64,000 nt of DNA from Saccharopolyspora gloriosae. GTDB lineage: Bacteria > Actinomycetota > Actinomycetes > Mycobacteriales > Pseudonocardiaceae. The position numbers and the translations under genes are program-made. The notes below the pieces were generated by a model, which saw only the letters and a list, made by a program, of their open reading frames with translations, was not told the DNA's origin and did no database searches. Shown one piece after another: positions 44,871 through 56,043 of this stretch (position 1 is its first letter; every line of letters begins with the position of its first letter). The stretch spans positions 4,713,501 through 4,777,500 of the forward strand of contig NZ_JACHIV010000001.1 in assembly GCF_014203325.1 (NCBI RefSeq), in the 5' to 3' direction.

Positions 44871-45688
44871 AGCAGGCGGATTCCGATCACGCTGCGCACT
44901 CGCGACATCAACGCTACGACGAACTGGCGCCCCTGTTCGCCGAACTCGCGGGTGTGGATGAACAAGATCCCCGCCATGCGCGGCTCCGGGACCGGCTGGT
45001 CACGGCGCACCTGCCGGTGGCGGAGCACATCGCGCGGCGGTTCAGCCACCGCGGCGAAGCGCAGGAGGACCTCACCCAGGTCGCCACCCTCGGGCTGATC
45101 AACGCGGTGGACCGGTTCGACCCGGACCGCGGGGTGGACTTCCTGTCCTACGCCGTTCCCACGATCATGGGCGAGGTGCGCAGGCACTTCCGGGACACGG
45201 GCTGGGCGGTGCGGATGCCCCGCAGGCTCCAGGAGCTGCACCTGGCGGTGTCCTCGGCCATCGCCCGGCTCTCGCAGGAGCTCGGCCGCGCGCCCACTCC
45301 CAGCGAGCTGGCCGAGCACCTCGACATCAGCCGGGACGACGTCTTCCGCGGGCTGGAGGCGGGCAACGCCTACCGCAGCGCCTCGCTGGACGAACTGCTC
45401 ACCGCCACCGACGAGATCCCGCTGGGCGCGGCGATCGGTTCCGACGACGCCGAACTGCTCGAAGTGGAGAACCGGGAGACGATCCGCCCGCTGCTGGCCG
45501 AACTCGACGAGCGGGAACGGCGGATCCTCGTGATGCGGTTCTTCAGGTCCATGACGCAGACCCAGATCGCCGAGCAGATCGGCATCTCCCAGATGCACGT
45601 GTCGAGACTGCTGTCCCGGACCTTGACCTGGCTCCGCGACCGCCTCGAAACCGCCGAGTCACCAACGGAGTCGGCCACTACCGACTGA
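44867..45688 (+). CDS. SigB/SigF/SigG-family RNA polymerase sigma factor
   Basis: 273-residue group 3 sigma-70 factor. Region 2 reads LPVAEHIARRFSHRGEAQEDLTQVATLGLINAVDRFDPDRGVDFLSYAVPTIMGEVRRHFRD. Region 3 follows (ELGRAPTPSELAEHLDIS), and region 4 contains ILVMRFFRSMTQTQIAEQIGISQMHVSRLLSRTL. Start GTG 44867 overlaps the RsbW stop, so factor and antagonist are made together. In actinobacteria this class governs general stress or sporulation genes. A matching promoter lies at 44165. Palindromic repeat copy 4 follows the gene. Confidence 0.94.
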   Translation: MKQADSDHAAHSRHQRYDELAPLFAELAGVDEQDPRHARLRDRLVTAHLPVAEHIARRFSHRGEAQEDLTQVATLGLINAVDRFDPDRGVDFLSYAVPTIMGEVRRHFRDTGWAVRMPRRLQELHLAVSSAIARLSQELGRAPTPSELAEHLDISRDDVFRGLEAGNAYRSASLDELLTATDEIPLGAAIGSDDAELLEVENRETIRPLLAELDERERRILVMRFFRSMTQTQIAEQIGISQMHVSRLLSRTLTWLRDRLETAESPTESATTD

Positions 45689-45724
45689 CCGGCCACCGCA
45701 CCACACCTCCTACGGCGAGGACGT

Positions 45725-45810
45725 GCTTTGCGGCGAAGCCGTGCAGTGGACGAGCGAAGCGAGTCTGCCTTGCGGCCGAAGGCCGTGCCTGTATTCGCGC
45801 AGCGAATAGC
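45725..45810 (+). repeat. Array of short GAA/GCA-loop hairpins, satellite module of palindrome copy 4
   Basis: Homologous to the array at 1440-1545. Successive mini-hairpins include GGC-GAA-GCC, GAGC-GAA-GC, GGCC-GAA-GGCC and ATTCGC-GCA-GCGAAT (45793-45807). The last differs from its counterpart ATGTGC/GCACAT at three stem positions, all compensated on the other arm. Confidence 0.75.
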
Positions 45811-45833
45811 CCACGCAAGCAAGGCGACCACCG

Positions 45834-45932
45834 GCGGGTTCTCAGTCGGTCTCTCGCGAGGACGGCTTTTTCCCTCGTGGCGGAGCCACTCGGGAAAAAG
45901 ATCCCGCAGCGAGAGACCGACTGAGGTTCCGC
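45834..45932 (+). repeat. Intergenic palindromic repeat, copy 4
   Basis: 99 bp, same orientation as copy 1. Outer stem CTCAGTCGGTCTCTCGC at 45841-45857 pairs perfectly with 45909-45925. The inner CTTTTTCCC/GGGAAAAAG stem and GTGGC-GGA-GCCAC tip equal those of copy 1. It lies downstream of the sigma gene, before the convergent M23 gene. Confidence 0.92.
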
Positions 45933-45981
45933 TACCCGACCACACGAGCAAAACGAGCCCGGCCCCCAAAAACGTGGAAGA

Positions 45982-46023
45982 CCGCCCGAGGTTCGGTCGG
46001 GGGTGACTCCGAACCTCGGGCGG
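45982..46023 (-). terminator. Terminator of the M23 peptidase gene
   Basis: CCGCCCGAGGTTCGG (45982-45996) pairs with CCGAACCTCGGGCGG (46009-46023), a perfect 15-bp stem with a 12-base loop. It lies in the sigma/M23 convergent gap. Confidence 0.88.
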
Positions 46024-46111
46024 CCGGTCTGGGGGGGGGCGCCGAAACGCCGGTACACCCGGGAGAGCGGGCGGCGGTGCGCCGTCGCCCGGCTCACCGG
46101 GTGTCGTGGCA

Positions 46112-47023
46112 TCACTTCACGGAGATGCCGTGCTCCTGCAGCCAGGGCAGCGGGTTGGTCTTGCTGCCGCCTTCGATGACCTCGAAGTGCAGGTGCGGGC
46201 CGGTGGACTGGCCCTTGTTGCCGATGGTGGCGATCTTGTCGCCGGCGCTGACCTTGTCGCCCACGTTCACGTCGATGGTGTTGACGTGGCCGTAGACGGT
46301 GATCGTGCCGTCGTTGTGCTGCACGCGGACCCACTGGCCGAAGCCGCTGGCCGGTCCGGCGCTGATGACCTCGCCACCGCTGACGCTGACGATCGGGGTG
46401 CCGATGCTGTTGGCGATGTCGATGCCCTTGTGGGTGCTGCCCCAGCGGGAACCGAATCCGGAGGTGAAGGTGCCTTCGGCGGGCTTGACGTAGCCGTTGC
46501 TCGCCTTGGCGGGCTGGGCGGACGCGGCCTGCTTGGTCTCGGCCTGCTTGGCTTCGGCGGCCTTCTTCTCCGCGGCCTGCTTGTCGGCCGCTTCTTTGTC
46601 GGCGGCCTCCTTCGCGGCCTTCTGGTCCGCGACGGCCTTGGCCTTCTGCTGGGCGATCGCTTCGCCCTTGGCCACCTTCTGGGCTTCCTGGTGCGCGCCC
46701 TGCGCCGGCTGGGCGTCGAGCAGCTGCACCGAGGCGGGCGTCCCGTGGACGCCGTTGACCGAGGCGGCGAGCTGCTGCTGCGCGGCCACGTGCTGGTCGG
46801 CCACCGGGCGGACGGCCTGGTTCTCGGTGCTCTTGTCCGCGTTGGCGGCCAACGGCTGGCCGACGGCGGCGAACGCGCCGGCCGCGACGACGGCCGCGGC
46901 GATCTTGTTCCGGGTGGACACCCGGGAGGTCTTGCTCTCGGAACGAGGGCGGAAGGAGTTCAACAAGGACTCCCGGAGAGCGGTCTTCGGGGTGTGGCCG
47001 CTCTCCTCGCGGTGCTTGGCCAT
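46112..47023 (-). CDS. Secreted M23-family peptidoglycan metallopeptidase
   Basis: 303 residues. A long basic N-terminus precedes a hydrophobic signal segment (KIAAAVVAAGAFAAVGQPLAA). Residues about 85-170 are a highly charged Ala/Lys/Glu coiled coil. The LytM domain has the zinc motif GSTHKGIDIA (HxxxD) and the second motif HLHFEV, with GFGSRWG and VYGHVNTIDVNVGDKV between. It probably cleaves peptide cross-links during growth or division, or activates amidases. The long leader up to about 47250 may carry regulation, but no known riboswitch was identified. Confidence 0.92.
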   Translation of the reverse strand: MAKHREESGHTPKTALRESLLNSFRPRSESKTSRVSTRNKIAAAVVAAGAFAAVGQPLAANADKSTENQAVRPVADQHVAAQQQLAASVNGVHGTPASVQLLDAQPAQGAHQEAQKVAKGEAIAQQKAKAVADQKAAKEAADKEAADKQAAEKKAAEAKQAETKQAASAQPAKASNGYVKPAEGTFTSGFGSRWGSTHKGIDIANSIGTPIVSVSGGEVISAGPASGFGQWVRVQHNDGTITVYGHVNTIDVNVGDKVSAGDKIATIGNKGQSTGPHLHFEVIEGGSKTNPLPWLQEHGISVK

Positions 47024-47657
47024 GGTCGCCTTTCCGTCTTCGGGGGTGGCTCGGTCACTCCCGCCGGGGGATGCGGGCGAACTCTTCGGGGGCGAGTCCT
47101 GTTCGTGACTGAACCGTGACGTTCTCAGCGAAAAAGGTAGCTAAGGGTCATCCGGACCATCAAGTGCTCATCCTTTAGGTGCAGCTTTGCCTGTCGTTCA
47201 GCCGCCAGCCGCACACTTTCAGTGACTAAATAAGATGACCTTTCGGTAACGGTCGTGATCTAGCGAGGGCGATCTTCGGTGCCCTCCGCGAGGACGACCG
47301 GAAGATCGGCGACTCGATGCGATCAACTCCGCGCGATCAGTGATTCCCCCTGGGCACGGAGCTCGCGATCACGCGCGGCGACCGGCCGGACACGGCGCCG
47401 AACGGATCGCCGCACCGCCGCGCCCGACCGCACGATCGGCGCCGACCTGCACGATCGATCAGATTCGGGCGCACCTCGCGTGGGTCGGCGACCAAGACCC
47501 CATCCGCCGGAAAGTGGTCTTGGGCACAAACTCGACCACTCGCCCCCACCACCCGTCGGATGGCCTCAAGTGACTCGCGAGTAACCGCCTGCGATCGATC
47601 TCCCGCACTCTGAGATGCGCGTGCCACTCGAAGAGTTGATCTGATTCACTGACCGAC
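47024..47657 (-). other. Long intergenic region: leader of the M23 gene and spacer
   Basis: 634 bases between the divergent M23 gene and the sulfur-type leader peptide. The first 240 bases are probably the M23 5' leader; AT-richer TCATCTTATTTAGTCAC (reverse strand, near 47225) may hold its promoter. I looked for the ydaO/c-di-AMP riboswitch that often precedes cell-wall hydrolase genes and did not find its conserved blocks. The rest shows no coding frame or obvious structure. Confidence 0.45.
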
Positions 47658-47750
47658 ATGACGCGTGGTGACCAGTGGGGCCTGCTCGTGCGGCGCCTGC
47701 ACGTCGACCTGCTCCGCGTCAGCTCCGCCGGGTGTCGACCTTCCCGCTGA
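47658..47750 (+). CDS. Leader peptide (sulfur/cysteine-type) upstream of TauE
   Basis: 30 codons. The peptide has the core LVRRLHVDLLRVSSAGCR, the pattern of actinobacterial short leader peptides (RRxHVDLxRVSSAxCR) found before sulfate, sulfite and cysteine-related genes, where a Cys codon near the end is thought to monitor cysteine supply. Start ATG at 47658; the stop TGA lies about 200 bases before the TauE gene. The intervening DNA is extremely GC-rich and could fold into attenuator structures. Confidence 0.75.
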   Translation: MTRGDQWGLLVRRLHVDLLRVSSAGCRPSR

Positions 47751-47946
47751 CCCTCCCGGCCGCGCACCGCGCGATCCCGCCGCGGCCGGTGGCCGCCTTC
47801 GCGGGCGCGCGCGTCACCACCCCTCGCGCAGGCGCCGCGGCACGTTCCGCCGCCCGAGGCCGCCCTCCCGAACCGACCACCCGAACCGCCCCGGCACGCA
47901 CCGCGCACGACCGGAGCGCCCTCGAACGCCACCCCACGGAGAGATC

Positions 47947-48840
47947 GTGCAGACCTTCCTGATCTTCGCGCTCGGCGGTTTCATCGCCCAGCTCGTCGAT
48001 GGTTCCCTCGGCATGGCCTACGGGGTGACTTCCACGACCATCCTGCTCACCGCGGGGCTCACGCCCGCCGTGGCCTCCGCATCGGTGCACCTGGCCGAGA
48101 TCGGCACCTCCGCCGCCTCCGGCATCTCGCACTGGAAGTTCGGCAACGTCGACTGGCGCGTCGTGCTCATCCTGGGCGTGCCCGGTGCCGTCGGCGCCTT
48201 CCTCGGCGCGACCGCGCTGAGCAACCTCTCCACCGAGGCCGCCGAACCGTGGATGTCGGCGATCCTGCTGACGCTGGGCCTGTACGTGCTGCTGCGCTTC
48301 GCCCTGCGCCCGCTGCGCCGCAGGCAGCTCACCGGGGTCAGCTCGAAGCTGCTCGCCCCGCTCGGCCTGGTCGCGGGCTTCGTCGACGCGACCGGTGGCG
48401 GCGGCTGGGGCCCGGTGGCGACCCCGACGCTGCTGAGCACCGGCAAGGTGGAGCCGCGCAAGGTCGTGGGCTCGGTGGACACCAGCGAGTTCCTGATCGC
48501 GGTCGCGGCCAGCCTCGGCTTCATCATCTCGCTGGCCGACGAGCCGCTGTCCTGGGCGACGGTGGCCGCGCTGTTGATCGGCGGCGTGATCGCCGCGCCG
48601 CTGGCGGCGTACCTGGTGCGGATCGTGCCGATGCGGCTGATCGGCGTCGGTGCGGGCGGGCTCATCGTGCTCACCAACACCCGCACCCTGATCAAGGCGT
48701 TCGACCTGCCCGCTCCGGGCGTGTTCTACGCCGTCATCGTGCTCGCCTGGGTCGCCGCGCTGGCCTACACCGTCCGGCAGATCGTGCGCGACCGCCGCGA
48801 GGAGCTCCCGGAGGACGCGAGCGAGCCGGTGCGCAGCTGA
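47947..48840 (+). CDS. TauE/SafE-family sulfite/organosulfonate exporter-like protein
   Basis: 297-residue membrane protein with 8-9 helices. The two family repeats begin FLIFALGGFIAQLVDGSLGMAYGVTSTTILLTAGLTPAVASASVHLAEIG and LLAPLGLVAGFVDATGGGGWGPVATPTLLSTG. GTG 47947 is preceded by ACGGAGAG. Members move sulfite, sulfoacetate, taurine-derived or other small anions. The sulfur-type leader peptide upstream supports a sulfur substrate. It is convergent with a UDP-sulfoquinovose synthase homologue that would consume sulfite. Confidence 0.88.
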   Translation: MQTFLIFALGGFIAQLVDGSLGMAYGVTSTTILLTAGLTPAVASASVHLAEIGTSAASGISHWKFGNVDWRVVLILGVPGAVGAFLGATALSNLSTEAAEPWMSAILLTLGLYVLLRFALRPLRRRQLTGVSSKLLAPLGLVAGFVDATGGGGWGPVATPTLLSTGKVEPRKVVGSVDTSEFLIAVAASLGFIISLADEPLSWATVAALLIGGVIAAPLAAYLVRIVPMRLIGVGAGGLIVLTNTRTLIKAFDLPAPGVFYAVIVLAWVAALAYTVRQIVRDRREELPEDASEPVRS

Positions 48841-48861
48841 CCGGCCGCCCCGAAACGACGA

Positions 48862-48896
48862 AACGCCCGTCCGCGACGCTGTCGCGGGCGGGCGTT
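48862..48896 (+). terminator. Terminator of the TauE gene
   Basis: AACGCCCGTCCGCGAC (48862-48877) pairs with GTCGCGGGCGGGCGTT (48881-48896) around a GCT loop, with a small internal mismatch. It starts 22 bases after the stop codon. Confidence 0.85.
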
Positions 48897-49353
48897 GTGG
48901 TCGGCGCGGTCGAGCTCGACCGGTTGTTGCGTGGCTACAGCTAACACACGGAGCGTCAGGCATTACCCACGTGCCGTATCGCGCTAGTCATACGAAAGGG
49001 CTACGGTTCGATAGGCCGTGTGGAAGCCCCCCGACACGCGGTAGGCGCCCCGGGTGCGAACTTCGTGCTCGCGCCCGGGACGCCGCTCCCCGTACCTGCG
49101 GCCACCGACTGGCCACTTCGTTCTCCGCCCGGGACACCGGGCGAACGCCACCGGATCCCCATCGGCAGGCGACCCGCACCGTCCGTGCGGAGTCCAGCGA
49201 CGCGTGGCACTCAGTGTGCACGTCAATCGTGGAATATTCCAGGCCTCTGGGTGCACAGTTCGGGCACGGCCGGACATCGATCCGGACCGCCGCCCGTGCG
49301 CAGGGATGACGGATGCCGTCGCCGGGCATCCGTCACCGCGACGACCGCGCCGC
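48897..49353 (+). other. Intergenic interval between convergent TauE and SQD1-like genes
   Basis: About 457 bases with several open frames on both strands, none resembling a protein. The only clear structure is the terminator at 49307-49335. Around 48970-49000 the sequence is less GC-rich (CTAGTCATACGAAAGGGCTA), but nothing recognisable is encoded. Confidence 0.45.
49307..49335 (-). terminator. Terminator of the SQD1-like gene
   Basis: TGACGGATGCC (49307-49317) pairs exactly with GGCATCCGTCA (49325-49335) around GTCGCCG, just beyond the stop of the minus-strand gene. Confidence 0.85.
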
Positions 49354-51329
<1,976 letters not shown>

Positions 51330-53576
51330 TCCGCTCGGTCGCGGGCCGGTGCTGCGGCTGCGGCGCGGAACGCCGTTCCCGCAGCCAGGTGCCTAAGACG
51401 ACCTTGGCGTAGCGGTAGCCGTAGAGCACGTTGTTGCCCTTCTTGCTCTGCCCCGCGGTGCGCGCCAGCATCGTCATCGGCTGCTCCAGGACCCGGTAGC
51501 CGCGGGCGAGCAGGCCGACGAGCAGCTCCGAGGACTGGTACTGCTTCTGCTCCAGCCGCACCGAGTTCGGCACCTCGATCTTCATGGCGCGGAAGCCGAA
51601 CGAGGTGTCGGTGATCTTCTGCCTGGTCAGGGCGCTGACCAGCCACGCGAACACGTGGGTCCCGGCCCGGCGCACCAGGTCGGTGCTCTCGGTGCGGCCG
51701 AGAGTGCGGGAACCGGTGACGAAGTCGGCCTCGTCGTCGATCAACGGCTGCAGCAACCGGGGCAGCTCGGCGATGTCGTACTGGCCGTCCGCGTCGGTGG
51801 TGACGAGGTAGCGGGCGCCGCGCTCGGCGGCGAGCCGGTACCCGAGCCGCAGCGCCGCCCCCTGGCCGCGGTTCGTCGGCGCGACGCAGGTCTGCGCGCC
51901 GTGGCGCAGCGCGACCTCGGCGGTGTCGTCGGTGGCGCCGTCGACGACGACGAGCGCGTCCACGTCCAGCCCGCAGCTCTGCGCGGGAATGCCGTCGAGC
52001 ACCGCGCCCAGCGCGTCCTGCTCGTTGTAGGCCGCGATGAGCACGACCACCGAGGCGAACCCGCGGTCGCCGTAGCGTTCGGCGTAGCCGTCGAGGGCCG
52101 CCCGGTCGACCTCGTCGGGGTAGGTCGTGGACATGGTGGTCTCCTTCGGGGTGTTCGGTCGTTCGGGTAAGCGGGCCCGGCGCGGTCCGATGATCGCGGT
52201 CAGGGCGAGCCCGCCGGCCAGCGGCAGCAGCACGAGGCCGGGCAGCTGGTATCGCCAGGAGAATTCCATCGCCGCCGCGGTGGCCAGCACCGTGGTGGCC
52301 AGCCCCGCGGGCAGCAGCGTCACGGCGCGCAGCCCGCTGCGGCGGGCGCGGCCGACGCCGAGCACGGCGAGGCCGGACAGGACGAGCATGCCGCCGAGCG
52401 CGGTGCCCGGCGTGTAACCGCCGCCGAGCTGGTAGGCCCGCAGGAACCCGCCGATCTCGGGGTCGGCGCGCAGCGGCCCGTCGCCGTGCAGCTCGGCCCA
52501 TTCGGCGACGTACCAGGGGTCGGCGTACATCGGGTACTCGGTCTTGAACTGCCACCGGTCCAGCGGCACGTCGCCCGGTGTCTGGGTGCGGGTGGGCGCG
52601 AAGCCCTTCAGGAAGTCGGTGACGAACCCGCCCGCGACGTCGAGCGGCTGCTGGGCGAGGACCTTGGCCGCCATGCCGCTCTGCGCGGCGTTGAGGTCGA
52701 AGTCGTCCGGCAGCCTGTCGGTGTTGACCGAGACGTGCCAGAAGTGGATGTAGAAGTCGATGCCCTGCTTCTCCCGGGCCTCGACCGGTTCCTTCGGGCA
52801 CACCAGCTGCTCTTCTGGGGTGAGCCCTAGCCGATCGCAGTCCGCGACGACGGCGGTGCGGCCGTAGACGACGCTGCCGGTGGAGCCGCCCAGCGCGGGC
52901 GTTCCGGTCCACGCCAGGTGGTACATCGCGTAGCAGAACAGGACCCCGGCGAACGCCCCGGCGAGGGCTCCGGCGGCGCGCAACCGGGGCTTCCACCCGT
53001 CGCTCGGGCGCAGCCCGGCCGCGAGCAGCACGAACACCACCGCGGGCACCACCAGCGTCAAGCCGACGATGCGCACCAGCACCGAGACCGCCAGCAGCAG
53101 CCCGGCGATCGCCGCGGTGCGCGGGCCGGGAATGCCGCGCCAGGTCAGCACGAAGATCGCGGCCAGCAGCAGGACCTGGAACAGCAGGTCCGACATGATG
53201 TTGTGCTCGATCTGCACCTGGTAGGCGTCGAGCAGCACCGGCGCGGTGGCGAGCGCCGCGATCCAGCGCCGCGCGCCGAAGCGCAGCAGCAGCACGTAGA
53301 TCGCGACGCCGAGCGCGAGCCCGATCAGGTGCTGCACGGCCGCCACGAACGCCAGGTTCCCCACCAGCAGCAACGGGCCGAGCAGCAGGATCTCGTAGCC
53401 GATGGGGTTGATACCGCCGGGGAAGAACACCCCGAGGTCGTCGAGGTAGCGGAACGAGTCGATGTAGAGCAGCGCCGGCCGGTACGCGAGCTGCGCGAGC
53501 ACGCGCAGCACGACGCCACCGAGCAACAGCAGCGCGAGCAGCCAGTGCGCGCGGAGGTGCCGCGCCGGCGCGGCGA

Positions 53577-54575
53577 TCACGGCGTCCCGGCGGTGATCGC
53601 GCGGAAGTCCTCCCACACGGTCCGCAGGCCGTCGGTGAGCTCCACCGACGGGCTGTAGGCGAGTTCGCGCCCGGCCTTGGCGACGTCGACGATCACCGCG
53701 GGCATCTCGCCGTTCTTCGCGGGCACGTGCGTCACCGGCAGCGGCGCGCCGGTGGCGGCGCGGACCGCGTCGATGAGTTCCAGCACGGAGATGGACCGCC
53801 CGGAGCCGATGATCGCGGTGCCGGTGTACTGCTTGTCGCAGGCGGCGAGGATGCCCGTCACCACGTCGTCGACGTGCACGAAGTCGCGGCTCTGCGCGCC
53901 GTCGCCGTAGACCTCGACGCCGTCGCCCGCCAGCGCCGCGCGCATCAGCCGCGGGATGAAGCTGTCCTTGCGCCCCATGCCGGGCCCGTAGATGTTGGTG
54001 AACCGCAGCGCGGTGGTGGCGATGCCGTAGGACCCCGCGTAGCCGGACAGCAGCATCTCGCAGGCGGCCTTCGTCGCGCCGTACGGCGTGAGCGGCCGCA
54101 GCGGGAGGTCCTCGGAGATGGTGCCGTGGCCGATGTCGCCGACGACGGCGTTGGTGGACGCGAGCACGAAGCGGCCGACGCCCCGCTGCCGCGCGAGTTC
54201 CAGCAGTCCCTGGGTGACCTCGACGTTGGCGCGGTAGGTCTCGGCGGGCTGGTCCACCGAGCGCAGCACCGAGGTGATCGCGGCGAGATGCACGATGGCC
54301 GACGTGCCGGTGATGACGGCGGCTTCGCGCACGGCCGGTTCGGTGAGATCGCCGGCGACGTGGGTGACGAGCTCGCCGCGCACCGATTCCGGCGGTTCCT
54401 GGGCGTCGACGATGGTGACCGGGGTGCCGCGTTCGGTCAGCGCTCGGACGACGGCGCGGCCGACGAACCCGGAGCCGCCGGTGACGACCACGCCACCCGG
54501 CAGGCCGCCGCTACGCAGAGTTTCGGACGACTCGGTTGCCGTCGCTCGTTCGGGGGAAGTCTCACTGCTTGGCAC
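53577..54575 (-). CDS. NAD-dependent sugar epimerase/dehydratase (extended SDR)
   Basis: 332 residues. Rossmann motif VVVTGGSGFVGRAVV (about 28-42), then DLTEPA, HLAAITSV, and the catalytic YGATK with the upstream Ser/Thr in LASTNAVVGD. The RFTNIYGPG and SRDFVHVDDVV motifs place it in the nucleotide-sugar UDP-glucose epimerase-like group. Start GTG 54575. It is translationally coupled to the fused glycosyltransferase and probably supplies its activated sugar. The exact sugar is unknown. Confidence 0.9.
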   Translation of the reverse strand: MPSSETSPERATATESSETLRSGGLPGGVVVTGGSGFVGRAVVRALTERGTPVTIVDAQEPPESVRGELVTHVAGDLTEPAVREAAVITGTSAIVHLAAITSVLRSVDQPAETYRANVEVTQGLLELARQRGVGRFVLASTNAVVGDIGHGTISEDLPLRPLTPYGATKAACEMLLSGYAGSYGIATTALRFTNIYGPGMGRKDSFIPRLMRAALAGDGVEVYGDGAQSRDFVHVDDVVTGILAACDKQYTGTAIIGSGRSISVLELIDAVRAATGAPLPVTHVPAKNGEMPAVIVDVAKAGRELAYSPSVELTDGLRTVWEDFRAITAGTP

Positions 54576-54729
54576 GGCTGAACTCTAACGGGCCGCCGCC
54601 CAGAGCTGTCGCCTAACCCACACCGGTCGTCCACCGAATGGCAGCTTGCGCACCGCCCGCCGACGCACCGCGGCAGGGCCGCCGAGGGTACGGAGCCGGG
54701 CGGCCGCCGCGACCGCCCGGCGGACGCGC

Positions 54730-55167
54730 TCAACTCGCGTAGTGATCGCCCAGCGCTCGCAGGCCGGTGCCGAACACGCCGGTCGCGAACACCTCGTCCA
54801 GGTTCGGTTCGTCGCCCGCGTCGGCGTCGTAGTCGCTGTACCACTCGACGAACGCCTGCCCCGTCGCCGTGATCGGCAGGACCCGGATCGTGCTGCGGTA
54901 CGAGCGCACCGGGAACGGGCCCTCGGTGATGTCGTAGGTGTAGGCGCGGGCGGCGTCGTCGAGCGCCACCAGCCGTTCCCGCACCACACCGCCGTCGGCG
55001 AGGGTCAACCGCCGCACCGCGCCGACCTCCGCCGGGGACGCGCCGCCCTCCACTTCGCTGGTCTTGATCGCCGGGTGCCACCGCGGCAGCCCGTTGAAGT
55101 CCCGCACCAGCTCCCACACCGCGTCCGCCGTCGCCGGAACCACCGCGCTCGCATAGGACCGTGCCAT
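54730..55167 (-). CDS. SRPBCC (polyketide cyclase/START-like) family protein
   Basis: 145 residues with a helix-grip fold: YASAVVPATADAVWELVRDFNGLPRWHPAIKTSEVEGG, then VGAVRRLTLADGGVVRERLVALDDAARAYTYDI and VEWYSDYDADAGDE. The W(H)P(A)I pattern and the C-terminal helix match MxaD-like SRPBCC proteins. ATG 55167 has GAGGAG upstream. It lies 45 bases downstream of the TIM-barrel gene on the same strand, so it may belong to that operon. Ligand unknown. Confidence 0.88.
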   Translation of the reverse strand: MARSYASAVVPATADAVWELVRDFNGLPRWHPAIKTSEVEGGASPAEVGAVRRLTLADGGVVRERLVALDDAARAYTYDITEGPFPVRSYRSTIRVLPITATGQAFVEWYSDYDADAGDEPNLDEVFATGVFGTGLRALGDHYAS

Positions 55168-55212
55168 CACGTGCTCCTCACCGTCGTGTTCCACCGCACC
55201 GGGCGGTGCGGC

Positions 55213-56043
55213 TCACCGCTTGAGGTTCTTGAACTCCCTGGTCCGCTCGGTCAGCGCCTGCTCCACCGGGAGCCGTTCCATGCTGCTGGCGCCGTAGAAG
55301 CCGTGGCAGCGCTTGGTGCGGCCCAGCACGTAGGCCGCGTCCTCCGGGGTGGCGATGGGGCCGCCGTGGCAGAGGACCAGCACGTCCTCGCGCACCTCGG
55401 CCGCCGCCGCGGACCACTCGTCGATCAGCGCCACGCAGTCGTCGAGGTCCTTCGAGGTCTCCGCGCCGATGGAGCCCCCGGTGGTGAGCCCGAGGTGGCA
55501 CACGACGATGTCGGCTCCGGCGGTGGTCATGGCGCGGGCGTCGGCGGCGGAGAAGACGTAGGGCGTGGTGAACAGGTCCGCTTCCCGCGCGGCGGCGATG
55601 AGCTCGACCTCCTGCCGGTAGCTCATGCCGGTCTCCTCCAGGTTGGCCCGGAAGGTGCCGTCGATGAGCCCGACGGTCGGGAAGTTCTGGACCCCGGCGA
55701 AGCCCAGTTCCCGCAGCCGCGCCAGGAACGGCCCGGTGAGCAGGAACGGATCGGTGCCGTTGACGCCCGCGAGCACCGGCGTGCGGCGCACCACGGGCAG
55801 CACTTCGCTCGCCATCTCCACGACGATCTCGTTGGCGTTGCCGTAGGCCAGCAGCCCGGCCAGCGAACCGCGCCCGGCCATCCGGTAGCGGCCCGAGTTG
55901 TACAGCACGATCAGGTCGATGCCGCCGGATTCCTCGCACTTCGCCGACAGCCCGGTTCCTGCGCCACCGCCGATGATCGGCTCGCCCCGATCGGCCATGC
56001 CCCGGAACCGGCGCACCAGGGTCTCCCGGTCGAACCGCGTCAT
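55213..56043 (-). CDS. Phosphoenolpyruvate hydrolase-like TIM-barrel protein
   Basis: 276-residue TIM-barrel of the TIM-barrel/PEP-hydrolase-like group that is regularly paired with UPF0261. Visible conserved blocks are [70 protein letters not shown] and [14 protein letters not shown]. The reaction in bacteria is unproven. The ATG at 56043 overlaps the upstream gene's stop, and in many bacteria and fungi the two domains are fused, implying that they act together. Confidence 0.85.
   Translation of the reverse strand: MTRFDRETLVRRFRGMADRGEPIIGGGAGTGLSAKCEESGGIDLIVLYNSGRYRMAGRGSLAGLLAYGNANEIVVEMASEVLPVVRRTPVLAGVNGTDPFLLTGPFLARLRELGFAGVQNFPTVGLIDGTFRANLEETGMSYRQEVELIAAAREADLFTTPYVFSAADARAMTTAGADIVVCHLGLTTGGSIGAETSKDLDDCVALIDEWSAAAAEVREDVLVLCHGGPIATPEDAAYVLGRTKRCHGFYGASSMERLPVEQALTERTREFKNLKR

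Noticed and set aside
46030-46040. Run of nine G residues as a phase-variable tract
   Set aside because: It lies between convergent genes and affects no reading frame or obvious promoter; more likely a terminator-flanking homopolymer.
47024-47260. c-di-AMP (ydaO-type) riboswitch in the M23 peptidase leader
   Set aside because: The position is typical, but the conserved sequence blocks of that riboswitch were not found by eye. A covariance search would be decisive.
48960-49350. Several 60-110 residue frames between TauE and the SQD1-like gene
   Set aside because: Frames on both strands overlap each other, lack ribosome sites and are Arg/Pro/Gly-rich; none shows a plausible protein pattern.
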